From Clostridia bacterium (GTDB lineage: Bacteria; Bacillota; Clostridia; Lachnospirales; Lachnospiraceae): 58,039 nucleotides of DNA. The DNA lies in the NCBI GenBank assembly GCA_910574835.1, contig CAJTDE010000030.1, positions 1 through 58,039 of the forward strand, given 5' to 3'. The notes under the pieces are model-generated. The model saw only the letters and a program-made list of their open reading frames with translations, did not search any database and was not told the origin of the DNA. The position numbers were made by a program, and so were the translations under genes. Positions 33,224 through 41,114 of the stretch are shown piece after piece (position 1 is the first letter of the stretch; each line of letters opens with the position of its first letter).

Positions 33224-34738
33224 TTACACAACCTTTCTCATATCTTTATTTGTATCGGAAGCCATATGCAGTACTGCCTCCTGTGTAGCCTCCGCTCCGT
33301 TCAGCTCGCCGGTCACCTTGCCCTCGCACATTACGACAATCCGATCGCTCATCCCTAAAATTTCCGCCATATCTGATGAAATCATAATCACTGCCGCCCC
33401 GTTTTCCGCTACACGGTTGATGAGAGAATAGACCTCATATTTGGCCCCCACATCAATTCCGCGTGTCGGCTCGTCAAAAATAATTACATTTGCATTGCGG
33501 CACAGCCATCTGGCAATCAGGACCTTCTGCTGATTTCCTCCGGATAAAAACTGCGCAAGCTGGGAAACGGACGGTGTTTTGATACGCAGATCCTGGATTT
33601 TCTCTTGGATTGCCTCTTGGTATGCTCCCTCGCGGATTACACCATTTTTTGCATACGCCCTCAGATTGGCAATTGTAATATTCATGGCTACACTCTGATC
33701 CAAAAATACGCCGTCTTTTTTCCGATCCTCCGGCAGATACACAATACCGCTGCGTATCGCATCATCCGGGCAGCGGATTTTAACAGATTTTTCTCCAAGA
33801 AGAAACTCTCCGGATTCTATGTGATCCGCCCCAAAAATGGCTCTTGCCAGCTCTGTTCTCCCTGCCCCAACCAAGCCGGCCAATCCTACCACTTCTCCTG
33901 CCCGAACCTGTATGGATACCTTTTTTAACAGACGCTTCTGCGTAATGTCTTTTGCTTCAAAAACCACCTCCCCAATCTTCGCATGGCGCTTTGGAAACTG
34001 CTCCGTAATCTCGCGGCCCACCATCTGCTTTACCAAGTTATCAATGGTCTGCTCTTTCCAGGAGCAAGAATCTACATAGCTGCCGTCCCGAAGCACTGTT
34101 ACCCAGTCAACAATCTGATCAAACTCCTCCAAACGGTGGGAAATATATACAATGGCAACATTCTCCTCCCGAAGCTTTCGGATGATCCCAAAGAGCACTT
34201 GTACCTCTTTTTCTGATAAGGCGGAAGTAGGCTCGTCCAAAATCAGCACTTCCGAATCGACTGACAGGGCCTTCGCAATTTCTATCATTTGCTTTTGCGC
34301 CACGCTGAGATTTCTCACCTTCTCATAAGGGTCTATATCCAGTCCCAAACGTTTCAATAGCTTTCCTGCCGATTCATGCATACGTTTGTCATCGATTAAA
34401 ACATTTTTATACTTCCGAGGCTCTCTGGAAATATAAATATTTTCCGCAACATCCAAATCGTTTAACAAATTCAGCTCCTGATGGATGATGCTGATTCCCT
34501 CCGTCTGTGCATGCTTCGGATCATTTGGAAAAAACGGCTTTCCTTTGTAAATCAATTCGCCGGCTGTCGGCTTATAAATCCCTGTTAAAATCTTCATCAG
34601 GGTAGATTTTCCCGCGCCATTCTCTCCTATAAGAGCATGTACTTCTCCTCTGCGCACAGCGAAATGAACCTGATTCAATGCTTTTACTCCGGGAAATTCT
34701 TTTGTAATCCCCCGCATTTCCAGTATTACCTCGCCCAT
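33224..34738 (-). CDS. Sugar ABC transporter ATP-binding protein, RbsA-like
   Basis: A 504-residue tandem ATPase powering the sugar importer. The first domain has GENGAGKST, LSVAQKQ and VLILDEPTSALS; the second has the usual degenerate loop GLVGAGRTELARAIFG and intact LSGGNQQ and IIFDEPTRGID. Start at 34738 follows GGAGGGAAAAAGG; the frame extends 19 codons further without an SD. It is the first gene of the transport unit ATPase-permease-binding protein-sulfatase. Compare the dead paralogue at 25509-26906. Confidence 0.94.
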   Translation of the reverse strand: MGEVILEMRGITKEFPGVKALNQVHFAVRRGEVHALIGENGAGKSTLMKILTGIYKPTAGELIYKGKPFFPNDPKHAQTEGISIIHQELNLLNDLDVAENIYISREPRKYKNVLIDDKRMHESAGKLLKRLGLDIDPYEKVRNLSVAQKQMIEIAKALSVDSEVLILDEPTSALSEKEVQVLFGIIRKLREENVAIVYISHRLEEFDQIVDWVTVLRDGSYVDSCSWKEQTIDNLVKQMVGREITEQFPKRHAKIGEVVFEAKDITQKRLLKKVSIQVRAGEVVGLAGLVGAGRTELARAIFGADHIESGEFLLGEKSVKIRCPDDAIRSGIVYLPEDRKKDGVFLDQSVAMNITIANLRAYAKNGVIREGAYQEAIQEKIQDLRIKTPSVSQLAQFLSGGNQQKVLIARWLCRNANVIIFDEPTRGIDVGAKYEVYSLINRVAENGAAVIMISSDMAEILGMSDRIVVMCEGKVTGELNGAEATQEAVLHMASDTNKDMRKVV

Positions 34739-34765
34739 CCTTTTTCCCTCCGTTTCTTTAATACT

Positions 34766-34795
34766 AGTATGGCATAGGGCGGAATTATCTTTCAA
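34766..34795 (-). promoter_or_regulatory. Candidate promoter of the sugar ABC/sulfatase unit
   Basis: TTGAAA (34795-34790) and CATACT (34771-34766), 18 bp apart, on the minus strand. A perfect palindrome ATACTAGTAT (34761-34770) overlaps the -10 and may be an operator. Confidence 0.4.
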
Positions 34796-34873
34796 CTGGC
34801 CTTATTTACGATCCGATGGGGTATTTTACTTTCTTGCTTATTCTTAAGAAATTCTGAATATTCCCCCATCCCC

Positions 34874-34919
34874 TTGACATTTGCGGCAAAAGAGCTTATT
34901 GTATTATTAAAGTAATACA
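34874..34919 (+). promoter_or_regulatory. Promoter and probable GntR operator
   Basis: TTGACA (34874-34879), 17-bp spacer and TATTGT (34897-34902) form a promoter. Overlapping the -10 is the dyad GTATTATTAAAGTAATAC (34901-34918), suited to autorepression by the GntR protein encoded next. Confidence 0.6.
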
Positions 34920-35040
34920 GTGATACAAATGATGCATCCGTATTATATACTGCGCCCTCCTGACCGGAGGGGGCCGGGGAGCGGTAAAACCAAAAACCCT
35001 TTTTACCCCCCCCCTAGAAAAAAATGGAAATTTCCCAAAA

Positions 35041-35212
35041 ACATGGGCAGATCAAGGAAGCACCCTATGGGTATACCATTATGCCCAAAAACATGGGCAG
35101 ATCAAGGAAACACCCTACGGGTATACCATTATGCCCAAAAAACATGGGCAGATCAAGGAAACACCCTACGGGTATACCATTATGCCCAAAAAACATGGGC
35201 AGATCAAGGAAA
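35041..35212 (+). repeat. 50/51-bp tandem repeat in the gntR leader
   Basis: ACATGGGCAGATCAAGGAA starts at 35041, 35091, 35142 and 35193, giving periods 50, 51 and 51. Between copies lie CACCCTACGGGTATACC and ATTATGCCC, with dyads GGTATACC and GCCC..GGGC. The final copy runs into AAGGAAAGGAG, which serves as the gntR ribosome binding site. Frame-wise, the last two units read ETPYGYTIMPKK, the same phrase as in the GTPase gene at 8001-8160. Confidence 0.92.
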
Positions 35213-35223
35213 GGAGTGACTAT

Positions 35224-35592
35224 ATGGCCTGGATTCTTGATGATTCCCGTCCCATCTACCTGCAGATCGTGGACGTCATCAAAACCAACATTATCGCCGG
35301 CGCATACCAGCCAGGCGACAAGCTTCCTTCTGTACGGGACCTGGCGATGGAGGCATCCGTCAATCCCAATACCATGCAGAAGGCACTGACAGAACTGGAG
35401 CGCAGCGGTCTTGTCTACACACAACGAACCAGCGGCAGATTTATCACGGAGGATACGGCAAAAATGACAGAGATTAAAGAACAGCTTGCACGGGAACAGA
35501 TTCAGCTTTTCCTCAAAAACATGGAACAATTGGGATTTAAAAAAGAAGATATCAAACGGCTTCTGGATCAGGAGTTAAAGGGGGGACAGTAA
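35224..35592 (+). CDS. GntR family regulator, YtrA type
   Basis: A 122-residue repressor of the short YtrA branch. The winged helix includes LPSVRDLAMEASVNPNTMQK (about 39-58); the C-terminal tail of about 45 residues is a dimerising helix rather than a ligand domain. The ATG at 35224 has AAAGGAG in front. The open frame extends upstream through the tandem repeat, which is not protein sequence of this family. It overlaps the start of the ABC ATPase gene by one base and probably represses the three-gene operon. Confidence 0.9.
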   Translation: MAWILDDSRPIYLQIVDVIKTNIIAGAYQPGDKLPSVRDLAMEASVNPNTMQKALTELERSGLVYTQRTSGRFITEDTAKMTEIKEQLAREQIQLFLKNMEQLGFKKEDIKRLLDQELKGGQ

Positions 35593-36290
35593 TGGAACAA
35601 CTGCTAAGCTGCCAGAACCTGACAAAGCGTTACGGCTACAAAACGGCTTTGGACAGCATCAACCTAACCATTGAACGCGGCCGCATCATCGGACTTTTGG
35701 GACCAAACGGCAGCGGAAAGACCACATTAATCAAGCTCATCAACGGCCTGCTTGCACCCACCGAGGGCTTACTCCTCATAAACGGCGCAATTCCCGGCCC
35801 GGAGACAAAAAAGATAGTTTCATACCTGCCGGAACGGACCTATTTTAACAGTTGGATGAAGGTTACGGATATTTTGGATTTCTTCTGCGACTTTTACAGC
35901 GATTTTGACCGGAACCGGGCAATAGAAATGCTCCACCGCCTGAACATTGACGAGAAAGACCGCCTAAGTTCCATGTCCAAGGGAACCAAGGAAAAAGTTC
36001 AGCTCATTATGGTTATGAGCCGGGATGCGGATCTCTACTGCCTGGATGAGCCAATCGGCGGCGTGGACCCGGCGGCCAGAGACTATATTCTCCAGACCAT
36101 TATAACCAACTACAACGAACGGGCGTCCGTACTGATTTCCACCCACCTGATTTCCGATATTGAAAATGTGCTGGATGACGTGATTTTTATCCAGAACGGC
36201 CACATCCGCCTGACGACCTCTGTGGATGACATTCGGGAGCAGGAGGGCAAATCCGTAGACGCTCTCTTCCGGGAGGTGTTCAGATGTTAG
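35592..36290 (+). CDS. ABC transporter ATP-binding protein (YtrB-like exporter type)
   Basis: A 232-residue ATPase with Walker A GPNGSGKTT, the variant signature MSKGTKEKVQ, Walker B LYCLDEPIGGVD and a switch His in STHLISD. This is the BcrA/YtrB class of ABC-2 type exporters, often linked to cell-wall antibiotics or membrane stress. It overlaps gntR (TAATG) and the permease gene by 7 bp, so the three are co-translated. Confidence 0.93.
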   Translation: MEQLLSCQNLTKRYGYKTALDSINLTIERGRIIGLLGPNGSGKTTLIKLINGLLAPTEGLLLINGAIPGPETKKIVSYLPERTYFNSWMKVTDILDFFCDFYSDFDRNRAIEMLHRLNIDEKDRLSSMSKGTKEKVQLIMVMSRDADLYCLDEPIGGVDPAARDYILQTIITNYNERASVLISTHLISDIENVLDDVIFIQNGHIRLTTSVDDIREQEGKSVDALFREVFRC

Positions 36291-37150
36291 GAAAATTGTT
36301 AAAGCATGAATTTAAAGCTGTGAACCGGCTGATGATCCCCCTGCACTTAGGACTGGTGGTCATTACCATTATCGGCCGCTTTTACGTTCAGTTTGTAGTG
36401 AACCGGGAGCATGTGAACTACAGCAACACTTCCCTGCGCATGTGGGAAGGACTTATGGACGTAATGCTTGTTTCCGCTTACGTCATTGCCCTGATTGCCA
36501 TTTTCATAATCACCTGGCTGTATATGGATATTCTCCGTTTCCGCAAAAATCTTTTTACGGATGAAGGATATCTTATGCACACCCTTCCGGCTTCGGCCGC
36601 AGAGCATATCTTTGCCAAGCTAACGGTATCTACCGTGTGGCAGATAATAGACGGTCTGCTCATCTGTCTTTCCGTCTTTGCTATGCTGGCAAATAAGACG
36701 GTCTTTCAGTTTTTCGGGTATTACTGGGATGATATGTGGAATTCCTTCCCGCAGATATTCGGGGTATCGGCCGGGATTGGCGTCCCCATTTTTCTGATTA
36801 CCGGACTGTTGGATACCATTGCCGGCACACTGATTATCTATATGTGCATTGCTATCGGCCACAGCTTCAATACCCATAAAATTATATCTTCCATCGGAAT
36901 TTATATGGGCTATAAATTTGTTGCCAATCTGCTCAGCTCCATCGTCGTTGCCCTGACCAGCATCGGCACCTTGGGAAATATGAATGCAGGCTCCCTCTTC
37001 TTTGGAGTAGGAAGCTACTATTCCCGCTTCAACAACCCAGCTTATTTCTGGGCTAATATGGGATTTTCTATTGTACTCTCTCTTGCGTTGGGTGCGGGAG
37101 CCTTTGTGCTGACCAATCACTTTATGACAAAGCGCCTGAATCTGGAATAG
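36284..37150 (+). CDS. ABC transporter permease subunit
   Basis: A 288-residue membrane protein with six to seven hydrophobic segments, the first at about 18-38. It is the partner of the ATPase at 35592. The segment DEGYLMHTLPASAAEHIFAK resembles the cytoplasmic coupling region of ABC-2 permeases of this operon type. Substrate unknown. It ends shortly before a hairpin terminator. Confidence 0.85.
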   Translation: MLGKLLKHEFKAVNRLMIPLHLGLVVITIIGRFYVQFVVNREHVNYSNTSLRMWEGLMDVMLVSAYVIALIAIFIITWLYMDILRFRKNLFTDEGYLMHTLPASAAEHIFAKLTVSTVWQIIDGLLICLSVFAMLANKTVFQFFGYYWDDMWNSFPQIFGVSAGIGVPIFLITGLLDTIAGTLIIYMCIAIGHSFNTHKIISSIGIYMGYKFVANLLSSIVVALTSIGTLGNMNAGSLFFGVGSYYSRFNNPAYFWANMGFSIVLSLALGAGAFVLTNHFMTKRLNLE

Positions 37151-37171
37151 AAAATGCCCTGCAAAAAATCC

Positions 37172-37220
37172 GGCCCTCACAGCAGCCGCAAAGCGGTAAT
37201 TCTGTGAGGGCCTTCTTATT
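37172..37220 (+). terminator. Terminator of the gntR-ABC operon
   Basis: GGCCCTCACAG (37172-37182) pairs exactly with CTGTGAGGGCC (37202-37212), followed by TTCTTATTT. Confidence 0.7.
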
Positions 37221-37285
37221 TCTCATATTTTGCTCCGGCCGTTTCTTAAGCTGCTTCATCCTTCTGTCCGCACCTAATCACCTGC

Positions 37286-37864
37286 TCACAAAAGCTCAGC
37301 CGCTGCCCCGGAAGCTTCCTCAACGGTTGTATAAACATCGCAGCTTTCCTCTCCCACCTGCTGCCCGAAAGCACAGACACGGATTCCTACCGATCTGGCG
37401 GCTGCAAGCACCGGCTCCAGAGCTTCGCTGTGATTGGGGTAAATGGCTATCACATCCACATTTTCCGCCACCAGCTCATTGATCAGAAGCATCTGGTATT
37501 CAATGGGGTCCACCTCGCAGAGAACAAAGCTCCCTGTCAGCTCCCGGGCCTTCAAAGCATCCTCCTCCGACACATCAGGCAGCCGGACGAGAAGCTCTGC
37601 GCCCTGCTCCTGCGCCATTTCCCGGAAGCTTCCTATCAACTCATCATTCTCCGCCCCGTCCCGGCTGGTCAGCACCAGGGCCAGCGTCGGCGCTTCTTCG
37701 TCCACGTCCTCCGCATTTTCCGCCCGCATCATAAGGGCTTCTTCTTCCTTCTCCCCTCTGCCACACGCGGACAGCATCAGAAAAACTGCCGCCAGCAAAA
37801 TAAGAGCCGAAATACTACGGTACTGCTTTCCTGCCCACTGTTTCCTCATAAAATCAAACTGCAT
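37286..37864 (-). CDS. Short lipoprotein resembling one lobe of a sugar-binding protein
   Basis: A 192-residue lipoprotein: signal peptide with lipobox LMLSAC (C34), an acidic linker, then about 135 residues matching the N-terminal lobe of type 1 periplasmic binding proteins (VDVIAIYPNHSEALEPVLAA, then SVGIRVCAFG). Intact family members are about 300 residues; here the protein stops where the second lobe should begin and no continuation is seen in other frames. It may be a decayed gene or a small sensor. AAGGAAG precedes the ATG at 37864. It ends close to the convergent ABC operon terminator. Confidence 0.7.
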   Translation of the reverse strand: MQFDFMRKQWAGKQYRSISALILLAAVFLMLSACGRGEKEEEALMMRAENAEDVDEEAPTLALVLTSRDGAENDELIGSFREMAQEQGAELLVRLPDVSEEDALKARELTGSFVLCEVDPIEYQMLLINELVAENVDVIAIYPNHSEALEPVLAAARSVGIRVCAFGQQVGEESCDVYTTVEEASGAAAELL

Positions 37865-38010
37865 CCTTTCTTCCTTATCGCCTGCTCTCTGCCGTATCAT
37901 TCTCATTCCCGCAGCAAATCCTTTTGCCCCGCATCGCCAAAAATGCGGACAGGGAGACGGGAGTATTATTTCATTTTCCATGTAATAGGCTGAAAAGCCC
38001 GACACACAGG

Positions 38011-39519
38011 TTATGAAGTCACATAACGAATCGCAAACAGCCGGCTCTCCTCCTTACCGCCCATAGGCCACTCCTTCAAAAGCTCCATCCCCTTATGCTC
38101 CCGCATCTGCCTGCGCACAAACACCGGATCATGACTGTAAAGCAGCACCAGCCCCCCGGGACGAAGTAGCTCCTCCGCCCGATCAAAAAACCTCCCATAG
38201 AGAAATTCCAGCTCATGCCCGTTCCTGGTTTTCCCCTTGGCCGGGAAATTCGTCACAATCTCATCAAAGGGATACTCATGGGTAAAATCCCGAAAATCAC
38301 GGTGCACATAATGAGCCGTCATCCGGGCAATCTCCGTATTTTCCCTGGCTCCCTCAATGGCCGGGCCATAGATATCCACCCCGTAAAGCGTATCCGCATG
38401 GACCCGGTAATTCCGCTCAATCAGCATAGTCCCCACACCGCAAAAGGGGTCCAGAACCCGGGCATTCTCCTTCAGATATTCATCAGCCAGTTCCATAAAA
38501 AGCGCTGCCTGTTCCGGGCGGATAGAGGCCGCCACACTGTTTTTGCGGTAGGCAAACCGCCGATCCGGCAGGGTAAACAGCTTCACCAGAGGATAAAATC
38601 CCCCCGTCCTTGTCTCCACCAGGCGCAGCTCCAGCTCATAGTCCGAAGTTGAATTGACAAGCCTCCCCCCGGTCATCATCTCCAGACGCGCGGCCAATTT
38701 CTTTGTAAATGCACTCCGCTCCTCCAGGGTCATCCGGCTCCGGCACTCAATCCGAAAGTAAAACGGCCCCTCCCCCTGATGCAGCTCCTTAAGAAGCGGC
38801 AGCAAATCGGATGACGCAAGCATCTCCGCCGCCTGCTCCCCGGAAATCTCATCCATATTCAGACAGAACAAAAGCTCCCGAAAGGCGCGAAGCTTCATAA
38901 GCTCCTCAAGATTCCCTCCCAGCACCTTCACGCCTGCCTTTAAAAGCACACACTGTCCCTCCGAAATCTGCTTAAGAACCGCCTCACGGTAATCCCGATG
39001 GGTAACAAGAATCACATCCGAGGGCCTTAAAAAACCCGTAAACCGATGTCCCTTTGGCTTCTCATACCGGGCCAGCAGCCCATTCAGCGCTCGCAGCTCC
39101 TCCTGCCTGTGCTTCCCTGTCTCCGGGGTTTCCTCCTCCTTAAGAAGCGCCTGCCTCCGCTCCTTAAGCCCATCCAGCAGTTCCCCGCAGTCGCAGCCCT
39201 TAAGGGCCTCCGGGTAAACACTTTTCACAAAGCGCTGTGTCTCGGACCCATACGCCTTCCACAGCGCATCCCGGCAGGCCGGCGTTCCTATGCTTCCAAG
39301 CACCAGAGCGGCATTTTTGCGCACCTTGGCATCCTCGTGCCCAAGCTTGGAAAGCAGCGCCTCCGGCTCCTCCTGAAAAAGCGCCTTAAGCTCCTTAAGT
39401 CCCTGCCCGTCTCTAAGCTCCGCCCTGATAGAAATAAGGCTCTGGCGTACATCCTCATTTTTTTTGATCTGTTCAAATTGTTCCCTCAAATTCGTTTTTT
39501 CACTCCTCTTATATACCAA
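38011..39519 (-). CDS. HEAT-repeat plus TRM11-type RNA methyltransferase-like protein
   Basis: A 502-residue protein. Residues about 25-115 look like HEAT-type helices (KVRKNAALVLGSIGT). The C-terminal 180 residues are a Rossmann methyltransferase of the TRM11/RlmL class with SAM motif DPFCGVGTMLIER and YGVDIYGPAIEGA. The usual NPPY catalytic motif is replaced by TNFPAKGK. The target RNA is not known. The frame opens at a TTG (39519) with little SD; a TTG at 39489 preceded by AGAGGAG is an alternative. It is followed by the short lipoprotein gene. Confidence 0.8.
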   Translation of the reverse strand: MVYKRSEKTNLREQFEQIKKNEDVRQSLISIRAELRDGQGLKELKALFQEEPEALLSKLGHEDAKVRKNAALVLGSIGTPACRDALWKAYGSETQRFVKSVYPEALKGCDCGELLDGLKERRQALLKEEETPETGKHRQEELRALNGLLARYEKPKGHRFTGFLRPSDVILVTHRDYREAVLKQISEGQCVLLKAGVKVLGGNLEELMKLRAFRELLFCLNMDEISGEQAAEMLASSDLLPLLKELHQGEGPFYFRIECRSRMTLEERSAFTKKLAARLEMMTGGRLVNSTSDYELELRLVETRTGGFYPLVKLFTLPDRRFAYRKNSVAASIRPEQAALFMELADEYLKENARVLDPFCGVGTMLIERNYRVHADTLYGVDIYGPAIEGARENTEIARMTAHYVHRDFRDFTHEYPFDEIVTNFPAKGKTRNGHELEFLYGRFFDRAEELLRPGGLVLLYSHDPVFVRRQMREHKGMELLKEWPMGGKEESRLFAIRYVTS

Positions 39520-39531
39520 TCCTGCATTTTC

Positions 39532-40377
39532 CTAAAACTCCAGCCGATATCTGCACAAATGCCGCTCCTGGTAGTCAAAGCTCTGCTTCCGTTTAAAACC
39601 AAGCTTTTCTATAAGGCTCAGAGAGCTTCCGTTTTCCCGCTCAATATAAGCGCTGACCCCCGGAAAGTCCAATACCTGCCGCCCATAAGCCAGTGCCGCC
39701 CGGCAAGCCTCCTCCCCGTAGCCTTGTCTGCGGTACTTCTTCCCAATCAGATATCCCATGTCAATCTCCGCAAAATCCAGATAATCCGCAATGCCAAAAC
39801 CGGCCCGTCCAATCATTTCCCGACTCTTTTTCTCAATGACCACCCACATGCCGAACTGATAAAGCCCATACATATAGGCAATGTAAGCCTTGATCTTCTC
39901 TTCCTCCTCCTGCCGGTCAAGGGCCAGCTCCGGCGATAAAGTCATGGAAGGCTCCTCCTGATAAAGAGCATTGATCTGGTCTAAGTCCAGCAGGGTCATT
40001 TCCCGAATCAAAAGGCGCTCCGTCTCCGCTATCAGCACGGGAAGCCCCAAGGCGCGCGTATGGACATTCTGAAGAAAACACCTGTCAATCTCCTGAAAAC
40101 CCTCCAGAAGAATCCGGCAGCCGGACAAATGCTCATCCTGCAAAGCCGGATTCAGATACCCCACACAGAAAAATCCCAGTTCCAGGGCGATTCTTTCCTC
40201 CCGGTCTGTCTCCACCAGGCACAAAATCTCCCTCTTTTTTGCCCTAAGCCCATCCAGAGCTTTTAAAAAATCAGCCGGCTCCCGATGCTCGACCTCCGCC
40301 CAGGGCAGATGTTCCCTTGTAAGGGTTTGCTTCAAAAGCTCCGCTCCCGAAGCAGCAATGACAATTCCTTTCAGCAT
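39532..40377 (-). CDS. GNAT family N-acetyltransferase with N-terminal extension
   Basis: A 281-residue protein. The last 165 residues are a GNAT acetyltransferase of the RimJ/RimL kind, with ERLLIREMTLLDLDQI at its start and the acetyl-CoA loop RRQGYGEEACRAAL. The first 115 residues resemble a HAD-like regulatory or phosphatase-like fold (LCLVETDREERIALELG) but lack clear catalytic Asp motifs. Substrate unknown. It sits 12 bp upstream of the methyltransferase gene and may be co-transcribed with it. Divergent from the cyclophilin gene. Confidence 0.82.
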   Translation of the reverse strand: MLKGIVIAASGAELLKQTLTREHLPWAEVEHREPADFLKALDGLRAKKREILCLVETDREERIALELGFFCVGYLNPALQDEHLSGCRILLEGFQEIDRCFLQNVHTRALGLPVLIAETERLLIREMTLLDLDQINALYQEEPSMTLSPELALDRQEEEEKIKAYIAYMYGLYQFGMWVVIEKKSREMIGRAGFGIADYLDFAEIDMGYLIGKKYRRQGYGEEACRAALAYGRQVLDFPGVSAYIERENGSSLSLIEKLGFKRKQSFDYQERHLCRYRLEF

Positions 40378-40391
40378 TTTACAAAAACTCC

Positions 40392-40420
40392 TTTACGAAT
40401 CCTCCCTTTTCCGCTAAAAT
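40392..40420 (+). promoter_or_regulatory. Sigma-A promoter for the cyclophilin gene
   Basis: TTTACG (40392-40397), 17-bp spacer, TAAAAT (40415-40420), about 60 nt before the start codon. Confidence 0.6.
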
Positions 40421-40482
40421 AGAATCCGGCCTTCCATGCGGAACAGGTCAGTACACTCGAACCAAAAAGGAGAATATAAAAA

Positions 40483-41004
40483 ATGGCACAAAATCCGATT
40501 GTTACATTTGAAATGGAGGGCGGACAAATCTTCAAGGCCGAGCTTTATCCCGATATCGCTCCCAACACCGTCCGCAACTTTTTAAGTCTGATAAACAAAG
40601 GCTTCTACAACGGCCTTACCTTTCACCGGGTCATTATGGGCTTTATGATCCAGGGAGGCTGTCCCAACGGAAACGGCATGGGCGATCCCGGCTACTCCAT
40701 CAAGGGAGAGTTCTCACAGAACGGCTTTGCCAATGATCTGAAGCATACCCCCGGCGTACTCTCTATGGCAAGATCTATGGATCCCGATTCCGCCGGTTCC
40801 CAGTTCTTTGTCATGCACAAGACAAGTCCCCACTTAGACGGCGCTTACGCGGCCTTCGGAAAAGTGATTGAGGGACTTGAAGTAGTGAATCAGATTGCCG
40901 AGACCCCTACGGACTACGGTGACCGGCCCATGACGCCCCAGGTCATGAAGTCCGTAACAGCCGAAACCTTCGGCCTGGACTATCCCGAGCCGGAAATCCT
41001 GTAG
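40483..41004 (+). CDS. Peptidyl-prolyl cis-trans isomerase, cyclophilin type
   Basis: A 173-residue cytoplasmic cyclophilin that speeds proline isomerisation during folding. FHRVIMGFMIQGG carries the catalytic Arg, and SAGSQFFVMHK and LDGAYAAFGKVIEG are the other active-site blocks. No signal peptide. AAAGGAG lies 11 nt before the ATG. Stand-alone gene with its own promoter, convergent with rarA. Confidence 0.95.
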   Translation: MAQNPIVTFEMEGGQIFKAELYPDIAPNTVRNFLSLINKGFYNGLTFHRVIMGFMIQGGCPNGNGMGDPGYSIKGEFSQNGFANDLKHTPGVLSMARSMDPDSAGSQFFVMHKTSPHLDGAYAAFGKVIEGLEVVNQIAETPTDYGDRPMTPQVMKSVTAETFGLDYPEPEIL

Positions 41005-41031
41005 ATCATCAGGCATCGCTCCACAGCCGGC

Positions 41032-41082
41032 CTTCTTCCCGAAGCAGTGCGTATTCATAAAATTTCCGCCCTGCTTCGGAAG
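41032..41082. terminator. Hairpin between cyclophilin and rarA
   Basis: CTTCCCGAAGCAG and CTGCTTCGGAAG form a stem between the convergent genes, with a loop of about 25 nt and no clear T run. Likely but weak terminator. Confidence 0.4.
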
Positions 41083-41114
41083 CGTCCGCCAAAAAGCATT
41101 TCTTCCTAAACCTG

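Noticed and set aside
35041-35212. N-terminal extension of GntR or a CRISPR array
   Set aside because: The units are contiguous, one period is 50 bp and breaks the frame, and the GntR family start lies at 35224.
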